64,000 nucleotides of DNA from Streptomyces xanthophaeus (GTDB lineage Bacteria > Actinomycetota > Actinomycetes > Streptomycetales > Streptomycetaceae). A model generated the notes under the pieces. The model ran no database searches. It saw only the letters and a list, made by a program, of their open reading frames with translations, and was not told the origin of the DNA. Shown one piece after another: positions 17,042 through 25,408 of the stretch. Numbering within the stretch: position 1 is the stretch's first letter; each line of letters starts with the position of its first letter. The translations under genes and the position numbers were made by a program. Where the stretch lies: assembly GCF_000725805.1 (NCBI RefSeq), contig NZ_JOFT01000011.1:1-64000 (forward strand), in the 5' to 3' direction.

Positions 17042-17073
17042 GGGGCCCGGGTGCCTGTTGGCACCCGGGCCCC
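17042..17073. promoter_or_regulatory. perfect 14-bp hairpin upstream of the MerR-like gene
   Basis: GGGGCCCGGGTGCC (17042-17055) and GGCACCCGGGCCCC (17060-17073), 4-nt loop. It lies 26 nt upstream of the minus-strand start, so it is in the leader if transcription begins further up. It may be an attenuator or an upstream terminator. Confidence 0.5.
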
Positions 17074-17106
17074 GAAGGAACTGCTACACCATCTGCCGGC
17101 CCTCAT

Positions 17107-18031
17107 ACTGCGCCGGCCTTCTGTTTCCGCCGACCCGACCTGAGCTTCGCCGGGAATGCAGGGATCGCGGATGCGTGACCGGAGACCACCTCACTATCGA
17201 TGTCCTGCGGCACCCGGACTCGCGTGGCGTCCGGGCGATCCTGATGGCGCCTCAACTCCTCCGTTCATCCCTCTGGGATCACTTCACTCACAACCGGTAC
17301 TGCTGGGTACTGCTCTCACTGCGGTACTGCACCTACTGATACTGCTGGTGATACGCACTGCTGTTACTGCGAACTGCTTGTACTGCTGGCGGCCTGTCAC
17401 AGCGCCGCCCTCCGGCAGCCAGCCCCGTCGCCCGTCCTGCGTCTGCTCTGGCTTAGAACCCCACTGCCGAACCTCCCGGTGCGCGCGCCCGCAGCCGACG
17501 CCTTCACCGAGGTACTGCTCCTGTACTTCACTGCTGGGTACTGCATACCGCTGGTACTTCTCACTGCTGCTGTACTGCGAACTACCTGAACTGCTGGTAC
17601 TGCGAACTGCACTTGCGGGTACTGCCACCTGCGTTAACCGCGGTACTGCTCACGGCGGCCCCTGATCACCGCGGGCCACCCGGTCCGGCCGCCAGTCCCG
17701 TCGCCATCCTGCACAAGCTCCGGCTTCGACACTCCACGACCACACCGCCCTGCTGAACTGCAATTACTTGTACTGCGGGTCCTGCTGCCCGGCAGTTCGT
17801 CTCTGCCAGGCCCTGCTGTCTCTCTGCGTTACGAGAGAAACCATAACCACACCACCACCCAATGTCTACTCCGGCCAGCATAGATTTCCATGCGTTCGAC
17901 GATGAGGTAATCGATCTCGAACAGCGGCGGACGCCAGGGCGGGACGCCGCCGGGTTATTCACCACAAGCCGGGGCACAAGCACCGCACAGGCAGGACCGG
18001 GCAGGGACGATCCAGAGACCAGGGTGACCTG
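17107..18031. other. 925-bp non-coding region carrying the TACTGC array
   Basis: No credible gene on either strand. Frames that stay open are Ser/Tyr-rich and change register across the repeats. The region is dominated by the repeat listed at 17298-17776. Confidence 0.6.
17298..17776. repeat. array of TACTGC (GCAGTA) direct repeats
   Basis: Exact TACTGC occurs at 17298, 17308, 17325, 17340, 17365, 17381, 17513, 17539, 17573, 17598, 17620, 17644 and 17771. Most are in the longer form GGTACTGC or TACTGCGAACTGC. Chance would give well under one copy in this GC-rich stretch. All are in one orientation, in two clusters (17298-17386 and 17513-17649). Spacing is 10-34 nt and not strictly helical. 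There is no CRISPR-like repeat/spacer regularity. Confidence 0.8.
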
Positions 18032-18421
18032 ATGGACACGATCAGCATCGACGTCGCAACCGCCCGATCCACGCCCTCCGTCGCCGACGCCCGCGAGAGC
18101 ACCAGGGACTTCCTCGACCTCCTCGTGCACCCGATCGCGGCCGAGGCCGCAGACACCGTAGTCCTGGTCGTCTCGGAGCTCGTCACCAACGCCCTGCGCC
18201 ACGGCGGCGGCACCTGCACCCTGGACCTGACCGCGCACCCGGACCGCATCGAGGTGGCCGTCCACGACCGCAGCCCGCGGGTGCCGCGCATGCGCACCCC
18301 CGATCTGAACGGCGGCGCCGGAGGCTTCGGCTGGCCCATGGTCAACCGCCTCGCCCGCACCACCGCGGTAACCCGCCGGCCGTCCGGCGGCAAGACCGTA
18401 CACGCCCTCCTGGCCCGATAA
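18032..18421 (+). CDS. RsbW-like ATP-binding protein (anti-sigma factor type kinase)
   Basis: 129 aa. A single GHKL/HATPase_c domain: N-box VSELVTNALRHGGG at about 49-62, G1 region VHDRSPRVPRMRTPDL, and G2 region GGFGWPMVNRLA then SGGKTVHALL. Streptomyces has dozens of such stand-alone proteins, related to SpoIIAB/RsbW, that act on sigma or anti-anti-sigma factors. No sigma gene is adjacent. Start ATG 18032 has no strong ribosome-binding site beyond GGGTGA. Confidence 0.8.
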   Translation: MDTISIDVATARSTPSVADARESTRDFLDLLVHPIAAEAADTVVLVVSELVTNALRHGGGTCTLDLTAHPDRIEVAVHDRSPRVPRMRTPDLNGGAGGFGWPMVNRLARTTAVTRRPSGGKTVHALLAR

Positions 18422-18523
18422 AGCCCCCGCAGCGCTTCCCCCGCCTGGCGGCATTGCCGCAAAGCGCCGACATCGTTGAAACGGGCGCACCGCACGCGAG
18501 ACCGTTCCCGGCGGCTGTCACCC

Positions 18524-18757
18524 TCATGACCCGGCGCTTGAGCCGCTACGGCCCCCGCACCGACAACTGGACGAAGAAGGCCCAGCCCTTGCGAGGGCTC
18601 GTGACGGCCCTGCCTCCACCCGACGTTCTGGCTCCCCAGCAGCGGATGGTTGCCGCCGGTCGGTGCCCTGCGCGGGCGGTTGAGACATGAAGTTCTCGAA
18701 CACGTCCATCCCGAGCATCAGGACCATCATGGACACGGGCACAGACAGGGCTATCAA
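18524..18757 (-). CDS. small membrane protein (77 aa)
   Basis: TTG 18757 follows GGGGGAGG, a near-perfect ribosome-binding site. The product opens with a hydrophobic helix (ALSVPVSMMVLMLGMDVFEN), then FMSQPPAQG and a basic tail. The tail may be partly read-through of a decayed end. It lies about 175 bp upstream of the plus-strand-facing end of the YihY gene. No function known. Confidence 0.45.
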   Translation of the reverse strand: MIALSVPVSMMVLMLGMDVFENFMSQPPAQGTDRRQPSAAGEPERRVEAGPSRALARAGPSSSSCRCGGRSGSSAGS

Positions 18758-18931
18758 GACAACGGTGCCTCCCCCAGGGAGTGCCGACTTTCTGCCCGGA
18801 CTCCCTGGACTTGAGGGTCACTCCGAACTGTGAGGCCGAACGGAGCAGCCCGCTCGTCGAGCACCATGCATCAGGGGTGCGATCTCCTGCCAGATGTGGC
18901 CCGGAAGGCGAGTGGGCTCATGCCCTGTCGG

Positions 18932-19906
18932 TCACCGACGGCGGAGTTTGGCCAGTTCGGCATTGAACTGGGCACCGGTGAGGAGTGCCAGGTTGGACAG
19001 CCACAGCCACACCAGGAAGACGATGATTCCGGCGAGCGATCCGTACAACCGGTTGTAAGTACCGACGTGTGAGACATAGAGGGCGAAGCCCGCGGAGGCG
19101 ACGAGCCACAGGGCCACGGCCAGAGCGTCTCCCAGAAGCCTCTGCCGCACGCCACGAGTCCCGGCCGGGCCCGATCGGAACAGCACCAGCACCAAGATGG
19201 CGACCAGGCACAGCAGGAGCGGCCATTTCAGCGCGTTCCATGCGGTGCCGGCCATGCTGCCCATGCCCACGAGCCGGCCGACGGTGCGGGCCGCTTCGCC
19301 AGTCAGGATGAGCACCAGGGCACTGGACACCAGGAGCATCAGCAGCACCAGGGCGGTCATGACCAGCCGTGGTGCCGTCCGCCACGCCGGTCGCAGGTCT
19401 TCGGTGCCGTGCATGACGTGCAGGGCTCGGCGGAAGACCCCCAGATAGCTGGAGGCGGACCACAGGGCGCCGATCATGCCGAAGACGGCCAGCGTCCAAG
19501 CAGCTGTGTGCTGTTCCGCCATGCCCTGCAGCGTGCTCTGCATGACGGGGCGGGACTCGGTCGGCACGACAGCGATCACGTTACTGATCAGGTTGTCGGT
19601 GGTCGAGGCGCCGACGATTCCCAGCAGTGAGACCGTGACAAGGAGTGTCGGGAAGAGCGCGAGCACCGCGTAATAGGTGAGTGCGGCAGCGAAGTCGGTC
19701 ACGTTGTCGTTCCACACCGAGGCAGGTGTCCGCCGCAGAGCGGTGGCGATGTGGTGCCAGCCCGGCAGGTCACGCGCGGGCGGCGCGGGCGGTGTGATTG
19801 CCTGGCGTGTCCGCACGTGGTGTGGAGGGTGCTCTGTCGCGCAGCTGGGCAGCGGTGTGCGGTCGCCGCCGCCCGGCTCGGACGCGGGTGCTGGCGGGCT
19901 GCTCAT
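18932..19906 (-). CDS. YihY/UPF0761 family membrane protein
   Basis: 324 aa from ATG 19906 (MSSPPAPASEPGGGDRTPLP). A 60-residue Pro-rich cytosolic N-terminus precedes the family signature WNDNVTDFAAALTYYAVLAL, then six hydrophobic helices including VMTALVLLMLLVSSALVLIL and LAGIIVFLVWLWLSNLALLT. The C-terminus reads GAQFNAELAKLRR, also typical. The family was once called ribonuclease BN, but membrane transport or envelope roles are now thought likelier. An upstream in-frame start at 20002 would add 32 Arg-rich residues and is less likely. Confidence 0.85.
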   Translation of the reverse strand: MSSPPAPASEPGGGDRTPLPSCATEHPPHHVRTRQAITPPAPPARDLPGWHHIATALRRTPASVWNDNVTDFAAALTYYAVLALFPTLLVTVSLLGIVGASTTDNLISNVIAVVPTESRPVMQSTLQGMAEQHTAAWTLAVFGMIGALWSASSYLGVFRRALHVMHGTEDLRPAWRTAPRLVMTALVLLMLLVSSALVLILTGEAARTVGRLVGMGSMAGTAWNALKWPLLLCLVAILVLVLFRSGPAGTRGVRQRLLGDALAVALWLVASAGFALYVSHVGTYNRLYGSLAGIIVFLVWLWLSNLALLTGAQFNAELAKLRRR

Positions 19907-20372
19907 CAGGCGGGCGCCTTCCCCTCGTGCCAGGTGCCGTCGTCCGGCTCTAGCCGGGCAGGCTTCCCCGACGAGCCGTTCGTACGTCACCCCGGGCAGC
20001 ACGCCCCGCTCACCACGCGCGATCCGCGTGGAGATACCGGCGTACCCGCATCTGTTCGTGCCGCAGAACCTATCCGCTGCTCCGCCGGACAGCCAACTCC
20101 CTCACCTTCCAGTCGCGTACTCCCGAGCACACCAAAGATCGACGGACGGGGGCCTGGTCAGCATGGCCGCCCAGGGCGACGTCACCCGCGCCCTGCCCGA
20201 CCCGAGGCGGTCCAGGTCGGCGGTGAAGCGGGGCAGGTGGCGGCCCGGAAGCCGTGACCGGCAGCCCGCAATGACGCGGCGAAGTGCTCAGGCTGGTCTG
20301 GGCGGGCTCTGCGGGGGCACCCGGAGAAGTGCCCTCTTCGGGTACACCGCCGTTTTGCGAAGGGAACCCGGG
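19907..20372. other. divergent promoter region, no gene recognised
   Basis: Lies between the YihY gene (minus) and the PRC-barrel gene (plus). Open frames here show no domain. Confidence 0.45.
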
Positions 20373-20729
20373 ATGATCCGAATCGCGGATATCCGTGACT
20401 GGCGCACCCACGACGTCGTCGACGCCGGCGGCACCAAGATCGGCACGCTGGAGGCCGTCTCCGTGGACACCAGCACCGACGAGCCGGCCATGGCCACCGT
20501 CCTGGTCGGACTGCCCACCCCCCGCCACCTGGTCTTCGTCCCGCTGAACGGCGCGATCGTCGGGCCGGGCTACGTCAAGGTCGACTACGACCGGTCGCTG
20601 GTGAAGAAGTGTCCGGCGATCGGGACGGACGACGTTCTGCCCACCGAGGACGAGGCGGCGGTGTTCGCCCACTACGGTCTGCCCTACCAGCCGGGCGCGA
20701 AAGGTGAGCGGCAGCTCGCCCGGCGCTGA
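20373..20729 (+). CDS. PRC-barrel domain protein
   Basis: 118 aa starting MIRIADIRDWRTHDVVDAGG, with AGGGA upstream. The single PRC-barrel shows DWRTHDVVDAGGTKIGTLEA, then ATVLVGLPTPRHLVFVPLNG and VDYDRSLVKKCP. PRC-barrels bind RNA or act as protein-interaction modules; in Streptomyces these short ones are often stress-related. The small hydrophobic gene follows 26 nt later with a perfect ribosome-binding site, suggesting a two-gene operon. Confidence 0.8.
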   Translation: MIRIADIRDWRTHDVVDAGGTKIGTLEAVSVDTSTDEPAMATVLVGLPTPRHLVFVPLNGAIVGPGYVKVDYDRSLVKKCPAIGTDDVLPTEDEAAVFAHYGLPYQPGAKGERQLARR

Positions 20730-20755
20730 CCAGCCCATCGAGGAGGTACCCGGTC

Positions 20756-20929
20756 ATGACGCTCTTCCTGCTCCTGGTCATCGTGGCAATTGTGCTGGGC
20801 ATCATCGGCGCCGTCGCCGATGGGCTGTTCTACCTGCTCATCATCGGCATCGCCGTGTTCGCCGCGGCCCTGATCGGCCTGGGGATGCACCTTCGGCGCT
20901 CCGGCCGCCGCAGCCGTAAGCTGCGCTGA
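20756..20929 (+). CDS. small hydrophobic protein (57 aa)
   Basis: ATG 20756 follows GAGGAGG, an ideal ribosome-binding site. The product is two transmembrane helices (MTLFLLLVIVAIVLGIIGAV and LLIIGIAVFAAALIGLGM) and a basic tail HLRRSGRRSRKLR. This is the pattern of small Streptomyces stress-associated membrane proteins found beside PRC-barrel genes. Precise role unknown. Confidence 0.65.
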   Translation: MTLFLLLVIVAIVLGIIGAVADGLFYLLIIGIAVFAAALIGLGMHLRRSGRRSRKLR

Positions 20930-21123
20930 GATGTATGAAGTACCGCAGTGCGTGGTCCCCCGTCGCGGAGCTCCGCGTCCGTCATCGACTCCGCCCGCTC
21001 CTGCAGTCCGTCCAGGAACTGCCCGGCATGAGCTGCGCGGCGCAGCGTCGAGTCGGCCAGCGGCCCTTCGGCGAAGCCGTTCCGTACGCGCAGGCCATCC
21101 TCGAGATACGTCATGGTGCTCAT
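20830..21123 (-). CDS. hypothetical protein, C-terminal end doubtful
   Basis: ATG 21123 has GGCAGGAAG upstream. The first 55 residues look genuine (MSTMTYLEDGLRVRNGFAEG, then HAGQFLDGLQERAESMTDAE). Beyond this the frame runs 100 bp antisense into the small hydrophobic gene and becomes Arg-rich. The real gene probably ended near 20945 and lost its stop to a frameshift or deletion. No family assigned. Confidence 0.4.
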   Translation of the reverse strand: MSTMTYLEDGLRVRNGFAEGPLADSTLRRAAHAGQFLDGLQERAESMTDAELRDGGPRTAVLHTSQRSLRLRRPERRRCIPRPIRAAANTAMPMMSR

Positions 21124-21628
21124 ACTTCCTGCCTGGGCGTGTGCCGTCTCCCGGATGGAGACGCGGTCACGGGACCAGGCGAGCGGGAACGTAGAGCATG
21201 GGCGTCGTTAGCGTCTCGTCCTCGCCGCCGGGCCGGGCAATGAACCATTCCCTGTTTCCACGGCTACGCGTGGAAACAGGTGTCGTTTAACGAAACCGAC
21301 TTGCCCACAGGGGCTGACCTGGGAGAACAGAGGTCAGGCGGTTTCGGGGGTTCACACCTCCGGACCTACTCCCCGGTCCCCCGCTGAGAGCAACCGTCCA
21401 GCCCCCTGTACAGGCAACCTCCGGTGCAACCCTCCCGACCGGCACACGGTGCGGAAGGGGCGGCGCGGGCCAAGCCGGCTCCCACCGCAGCCGCACCGCC
21501 GGAAATCACCGGGGCGCAGTTCCAGCGCAGCGCCCTGCGGCAGCCGCGGGCAAGCCCCCCGTTCGAGGGTGGCTTGCCCACGATCCCCGGGGCTTGCCCA
21601 CCCGGCCACCAGGAAGCTTGCCCGACGG
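21124..21628. other. 505-bp non-coding region with hairpin and iteron-like repeats
   Basis: No gene seen. It contains the hairpin at 21251-21280 and most of the GGCTTGCCC repeats. It may be an origin, partition or transfer locus of the element whose replication-relaxation gene follows. Confidence 0.45.
21251..21280. terminator. perfect 12-bp hairpin
   Basis: CCTGTTTCCACG (21251-21262) and CGTGGAAACAGG (21269-21280) around GCTACG. It lies between a minus-strand start at 21123 and a minus-strand end at 21629, so it could terminate the latter. Confidence 0.5.
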
Positions 21629-21643
21629 TCAGGAGGCTTGCCC
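21548..21643. repeat. iteron-like GGCTTGCCC repeats
   Basis: GGCTTGCCC (or AGCTTGCCC) at 21571, 21591, 21615 and 21635, spaced 20, 24 and 20 nt. One inverted copy GGGCAAGCC at 21548 forms a stem with the first. The last copies overlap the final codons of the replication-relaxation gene. Two-turn spacing on one helical face fits repeated protein binding. Confidence 0.65.
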
Positions 21644-23277
21644 GGGGCGGAAGTGGGAGAGCCATCCGCCGGCCTTCTGCTCAGGCAGGGCCCGCTCCCG
21701 CTGCTCCTGCTGCTCCTGCTGGGGCCAGTCCGACCAGGCTTGGCGTATGTCGGCCTCGTACCGCTCGTCGCAGTCCTCACACAAGGTCGGGTTGGCCTCT
21801 TGGGAAAGGACACCCCAGCCGCCGCGTTCGACCGCCTTCCACCGTTCGTCGGTGAACTGGGCACCGCACTCGATGCAGACAGGGCGGCTGGTCCAACGCT
21901 GGAAGTCGTACTGCTCTGTACCGCGACTCATCGGCTCAGGCTGCTCCTGCTTGCCGGCCGCTTGACCGTCGGCGACGACGGCCCGTTGCTTGCAGCCTTC
22001 ACACAGGTGCGGGTGGGTGTCCGTCAGAACTCGCCAGTCCGTCGCGCCGGCCACCTCCCACCGTTCGTTGGTGAACTGCGCCCCGCAGTCGGCGCAGACG
22101 GGACGACGTGCCTCACGCTCGGCTGCCTTCTTCTCAGCCTGCGCCGTGGCCACCCGCCGCAGCTGTGCCTGGTGCTTCTCCTGGCGTGCCCTGGCCTCGT
22201 CCCGGGCCCGGGCTTCGGCCGCCTCACGACGGGGATTGCCGATCGCCTCCAGGAGCGACTGCGGGTGTGCACGGCCGAAGCGGGCGAACACGGCGCCGGT
22301 CGGTCCGTGCTCGCGGCGATTGCGCAGCCCGACCGCGATGATCGGAATCCTCCCGTCGTAGTCGTGGTGTCCGTCCTGCTGCCGCTCGCCCTCCCACAGA
22401 TGCCGGGTGAGCTCTTGCAAGCGTGGAATCGTGCGGTTGGGGTTGCGCTCGCCGACGCGGTTGAACACCAGCAGCACAGGTGGATGGATCATGTCGCCGG
22501 ACCAGGTGGCCGGGGCCGTCCAGCGGGTGAGCCACATCGGGCGTTCCTTGCCGTCGGTGTCCTTCACCTTCCGCCGGAAGAACCGGGCGTACTTCTCCAA
22601 CTTGAGGGCGAGCTCCTCCGCGGTCTCGTGGCAGTTGTCGACTTCGATGAACAGCAGCGGCACCTTGACCTGCGGGGCGGTGAGGACGATGTCGGCCTGG
22701 GCGCCGCCCTTGCCGGGCGCGTTCCACGTACCGGTGGCGGGCAGCGGGACCTCGGTCCAGTACGAGGCGATCGTGCCGATGCCACCAGGTGCGTCGAAGG
22801 CGGCCTGGGCCGCCGCCCGCACTTCGGGCGGATCCTCGGCGAGCTTGGCCATGTCCGGCTTCGGGCGCAGCATCGCGATTACGGTCTCGTTGACGGCCAT
22901 CGGGTGGGAGCCGCCGCTGGAGCCCGCGCCGCGGGCGGTGGAGCCCATCTCGCTCACCGGGCGCCGCAGCTCGTGGGAGGCAGCCTCCAAGCCCTTGAGG
23001 GTCAGGTTTCGCAGCCTCTCCCCCGTCTCGGTCGAGCCGCCCGTCTCGGACAGGCCGTGCTTGCGCATGTCGGAGAGCGCGCCGGTGTGCGAGGCGGTAC
23101 GGGGGTCTTCTGCTCGGACGGGGTCTTCCTTTCGGTGTGCCGGTAGTTCAGGTGCGGGGCGCCGATCCGCTGGATCTGATCGGCCATGGCCACCTTCAGC
23201 ACTCCGAGCACGCGCAGCACATCGCCGCGGAAACTGTTCGTAGACCCCGCCGGGTTGGTCTTCCGCTTCCCCGCCAT
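21629..23277 (-). pseudogene. replication-relaxation family protein, frameshifted near 23100
   Basis: The N-terminal part from ATG 23277 (with GAGGGAG upstream) has the winged-helix opening VLRVLGVLKVAMADQIQRIG, then APHLNYRHT, typical of the Replic_Relax family. At a CCCCC run near 23100 the frame is lost. One base shift restores GALSDMRKHGLSETGG, LRNLTLKGLEAASHELRR and the long C-terminal part. That part contains FIEVDNCHETAEELALKLEK, a conserved block of the family. The tail carries two zinc-ribbon-like repeats: RRPVCADCGAQFTNERWEV...CEGC and RPVCIECGAQFTDERWKAV...CEDC. Length would be about 550 aa. These proteins are found on Streptomyces plasmids and integrative elements. Either a decayed gene or a homopolymer error. 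Confidence 0.7.
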
Positions 23278-23984
23278 CAACTGTGCTCCCTCGTTGCTCG
23301 CGACCGGCGGCGAGCCGGCCGCTGCCGGCCGTGCGATGCCGGGGAAGGCGTGCGGGCCTCCCGGAACCCGACGCTCTCCTCTACTACTGACATCAGGAGT
23401 AGAGGAGAGGGATGTGACGCTGCCAATTTCTCGCCGATTCGCACACTGACCAGCATGTTTCCCACCCCGCCGGGGGTCCGGTACCCAAGGGGATTCCGAA
23501 GGAGGATCCGAAGTTTCCCCTCAAGGAGCCCCCTTCGGCATGCCCAGCCGACGCGGGGCCTGCCGGCGCCCAGCTCGGCACGCGGCCGGGCCGACGGCCG
23601 CGGGCCGCCTCCTGGACGGCAGTGGATGGTCGCCATCGTCACTTCTCCTTCGCTCTCCTTCACCGCCCCACACCGGGGCCGTGGAAGGAGAGCGTGCAAA
23701 ACGACCCCTTGACCGCGGTCTGACGGTGCCCGGCAGCGAAGCGTGTCCAGGGGAAACACCGTGCCCGCCGACCCGGACAAGGGGGTCCACCTCCCCGTCG
23801 ACCCCCCGGAACAACACCCGGACAAGGGGGGCCGGTATGACCCTTGACCATCCGTTGTGGCCCCTTGACCAGATGCTTCGCCCGTTACGGAGGAGGGAGA
23901 GAGCATCGTCCCGCATCCACAGGCCCGCGACTCCACCCTGCAGGGGAGCCGCCTTGATCGACACGGCGGCCACCCTGTTCCTCC
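23278..23984. other. 700-bp region with little coding signal and repeated CCCTTGACC motifs
   Basis: A minus-strand ATG at about 23632 has an AAGGAGAAG ribosome-binding site and opens MATIHCRPGGGPRPSARPRA, but the frame soon looks non-coding. The notable structure is the motif cluster at 23705-23870. Confidence 0.4.
23705..23870. repeat. cluster of CCCCTTGACC and ACAAGGGGG motifs
   Basis: CCCCTTGACC at 23705 and 23861, ACCCTTGACC at 23840, and CCGGACAAGGGGG near 23774 and 23818. Together they form direct and inverted half-sites of a (G/A)CAAGGGG-type sequence. Possible binding sites for an element-encoded regulator or transfer protein. Confidence 0.45.
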
Positions 23985-24143
23985 ATGCCCTACCTGATCC
24001 CGCCCCGTACGCCACTCACCCCCAAGCAGGTAGAGCGCGCCTTCGACTACCTGCTTGCCCTGCAGACGGGCGGCGGGTCCCATGTCGCCGGCCGCGCGGA
24101 CGCCGACCCGGAACTGGCCTTCCTGCTGCTGCGGGTAGCCTAG
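23985..24143 (+). CDS. small hypothetical protein (52 aa)
   Basis: ATG 23985 gives MPYLIPPRTPLTPKQVERAF, then DYLLALQTGGGSHVAGRADA and DPELAFLLLRVA. It is a compact helical protein with good codon use. Its stop codon TAG is part of the CTAG duplicated by the IS element that begins at the next base. Function unknown; probably a gene of the integrated element. Confidence 0.45.
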   Translation: MPYLIPPRTPLTPKQVERAFDYLLALQTGGGSHVAGRADADPELAFLLLRVA

Positions 24144-24158
24144 GCACTGCTTCTTGGA

Positions 24159-24740
24159 TCATGTTCGAAGCCAGATGAGGAGGGCTGCGAGGGTGACGGT
24201 GCCGAGGTAGATGTAGGCACGCTTCTCGTAGCGGGTGGCGACGGCGCGGAAGCCCTTGAGGCGGTTGATGGCTCGTTCGACGGTGTTGCGCTTCTTGTAT
24301 CGCTCGCTGTCGAAACCGGTGGGGCGGCCGCCGCGTGAACCGCGGTTCTTGCGGTGTCTTTGCTGGTCGAGGCGTTCGGGGATGGTGTGCCGGATTCCTC
24401 GTCGTCGCAGGTGACGGCGTTCTTCCAGGACGGACGTGTAGGCCTCGTCCGCCAGGACATGGCCGGGTCGGGTACGGGGCCGGCCAGCTCCGGGACGGGG
24501 TACGGAGACCTGCTCGAGGACGCGCTCGAGCTGGGGGCCGTCGCCGTAGTGTCCGGGTGTCAGGACGAGGGCGAGAGGCCGGCACCGTCCGTCCGCGGCG
24601 AGGTGGATTCTGGTGGTGAATCCGCCGCGGGAGCGTCCCGGGCACTCGCCGATCTGACCACTTCCTCGAGCCGTACCGCCAATTTCCGCAGCACCGGATC
24701 GACCTGGTTCGTCCCCCGAGCGTGCCCCATTTGAGGATCG
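24159..24740 (-). CDS. IS5-family transposase, C-terminal frame (orfB)
   Basis: The DDE part: GGFTTRIHLAADGRCRPLAL, then VLTPGHYGDGPQLERVLEQV, the second Asp in HVLADEAYTS, and ERYKKRNTVERAINRLKGFR with the catalytic Glu, ending LAALLIWLRT. It has no good start of its own, as expected for expression by ribosomal frameshift from orfA. Confidence 0.8.
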   Translation of the reverse strand, partial: RSSNGARSGDEPGRSGAAEIGGTARGSGQIGECPGRSRGGFTTRIHLAADGRCRPLALVLTPGHYGDGPQLERVLEQVSVPRPGAGRPRTRPGHVLADEAYTSVLEERRHLRRRGIRHTIPERLDQQRHRKNRGSRGGRPTGFDSERYKKRNTVERAINRLKGFRAVATRYEKRAYIYLGTVTLAALLIWLRT

Positions 24741-25093
24741 GTGGCCGCCGGTGTCCTCCTCGCGCCGGCGGCGTGCTGGTGGGCCCGCACCGCAGTCGAG
24801 TCCACCGGCACCTCCCAGTCGATCCGGCCCGCGGCATCCTCGGCAGCCTGGATCCGAGAGAGCAGCATCGTCCACGTTCCATCCGCTGACCAGCGGCGAT
24901 GTCGCTTGTAGACGGTCTCCCAGGGCCCGAACCGCTCCGGCAGATCCCTCCACTGCACACCCGTCCGGACCCGGTAGAGCACCCCGTTGATCACCCGGCG
25001 GTGATCACTCCACCGGCCCCCACGAGCACCACCAGGAGGCAGGAACGACTCAAGCCGTTCCCACTCCGCATTCGTCAGATCCCCACGGCCCAT
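24560..25093 (-). CDS. IS5-family transposase, N-terminal frame (orfA)
   Basis: Starts MGRGDLTNAEWERLESFLPP, then GGRWSDHRRVINGVLYRVRT and GVQWRDLPERFGPWETVYKR. This is the DUF4096 DNA-binding region of IS5/IS427 transposases. The first catalytic Asp is in WEVPVDSTAVRAHQHAAGAR. Useful coding ends near 24740, where the second frame takes over; the rest is out-of-frame tail. Normal product probably needs a frameshift. Confidence 0.8.
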   Translation of the reverse strand: MGRGDLTNAEWERLESFLPPGGARGGRWSDHRRVINGVLYRVRTGVQWRDLPERFGPWETVYKRHRRWSADGTWTMLLSRIQAAEDAAGRIDWEVPVDSTAVRAHQHAAGARRTPAATDPQMGHARGTNQVDPVLRKLAVRLEEVVRSASARDAPAADSPPESTSPRTDGAGLSPSS

Positions 25094-25289
25094 ACGGCAA
25101 GCCTGACCCCAACACCCCACTCACGTCAGGAGATCCGAGAAACAGTGCCTAGAGGCACACAAGGCCGCCTCGAAGGCGCCTCCCCGACAGGCACGGCATG
25201 AACAAGCGCCCAGACGGCTACCCAAACCCCTCACGCGGTACCGGAAGCCCGAAGGCTGCATGCCGGAACGCGGGCACGCCAAACAGCCG

Positions 25290-25399
25290 CCAACGGCGTG
25301 GAGCACCGGGCCGGGTCATGGATCGTCAGCCAGGAGCAGCACCGCAACAACCTCACCACGCAGCAGCTCGCCCTGACCGCGGGCCTGGGCCGCACATAG
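25290..25399 (+). pseudogene. helicase-associated domain remnant
   Basis: The frame reads EHRAGSWIVSQEQHRNNLTT, then QQLALTAGLGRT and a stop at 25397. This resembles a single helicase-associated (HA) repeat, usually LGxWLxxQRxxxRxGTLxxxRxxLLxxLG. It lacks the helicase. Upstream sequence has no continuous frame. Confidence 0.4.
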
Positions 25400-25408
25400 A
25401 GTGCGGCC

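Larger units (their letters stand above)
24144..25148 (-). mobile_element. complete IS5-family (IS427-like) insertion sequence
   Basis: 1005 bp. The ends GCACTGCTTCTTGGATC (24144) and, on the other strand, GCACTGTTTCTCGGATC (from 25148) match at 15 of 17 positions. The target duplication CTAG lies at 24140-24143 and 25149-25152. The transposase is in two overlapping frames on the minus strand, as in IS5 elements that use programmed frameshifting. Inserted right at the stop of a small gene. Clean ends suggest a recent or still mobile copy. Confidence 0.85.

Noticed and set aside
17284..17628. Ser/Tyr-rich minus-strand ORF across the TACTGC array
   Set aside because: Its residues simply decode the repeat; spacing between repeats is not a multiple of three, so the frame is not conserved along the array.
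17298..17776. TACTGC array as a CRISPR
   Set aside because: Repeats are 6-13 nt, unevenly spaced by 10-34 nt, without regular spacers or cas genes.
21449..23146. 565-codon plus-strand frame
   Set aside because: Antisense to the replication-relaxation gene; repeated Leu/Val composition reflects codon bias of the other strand.
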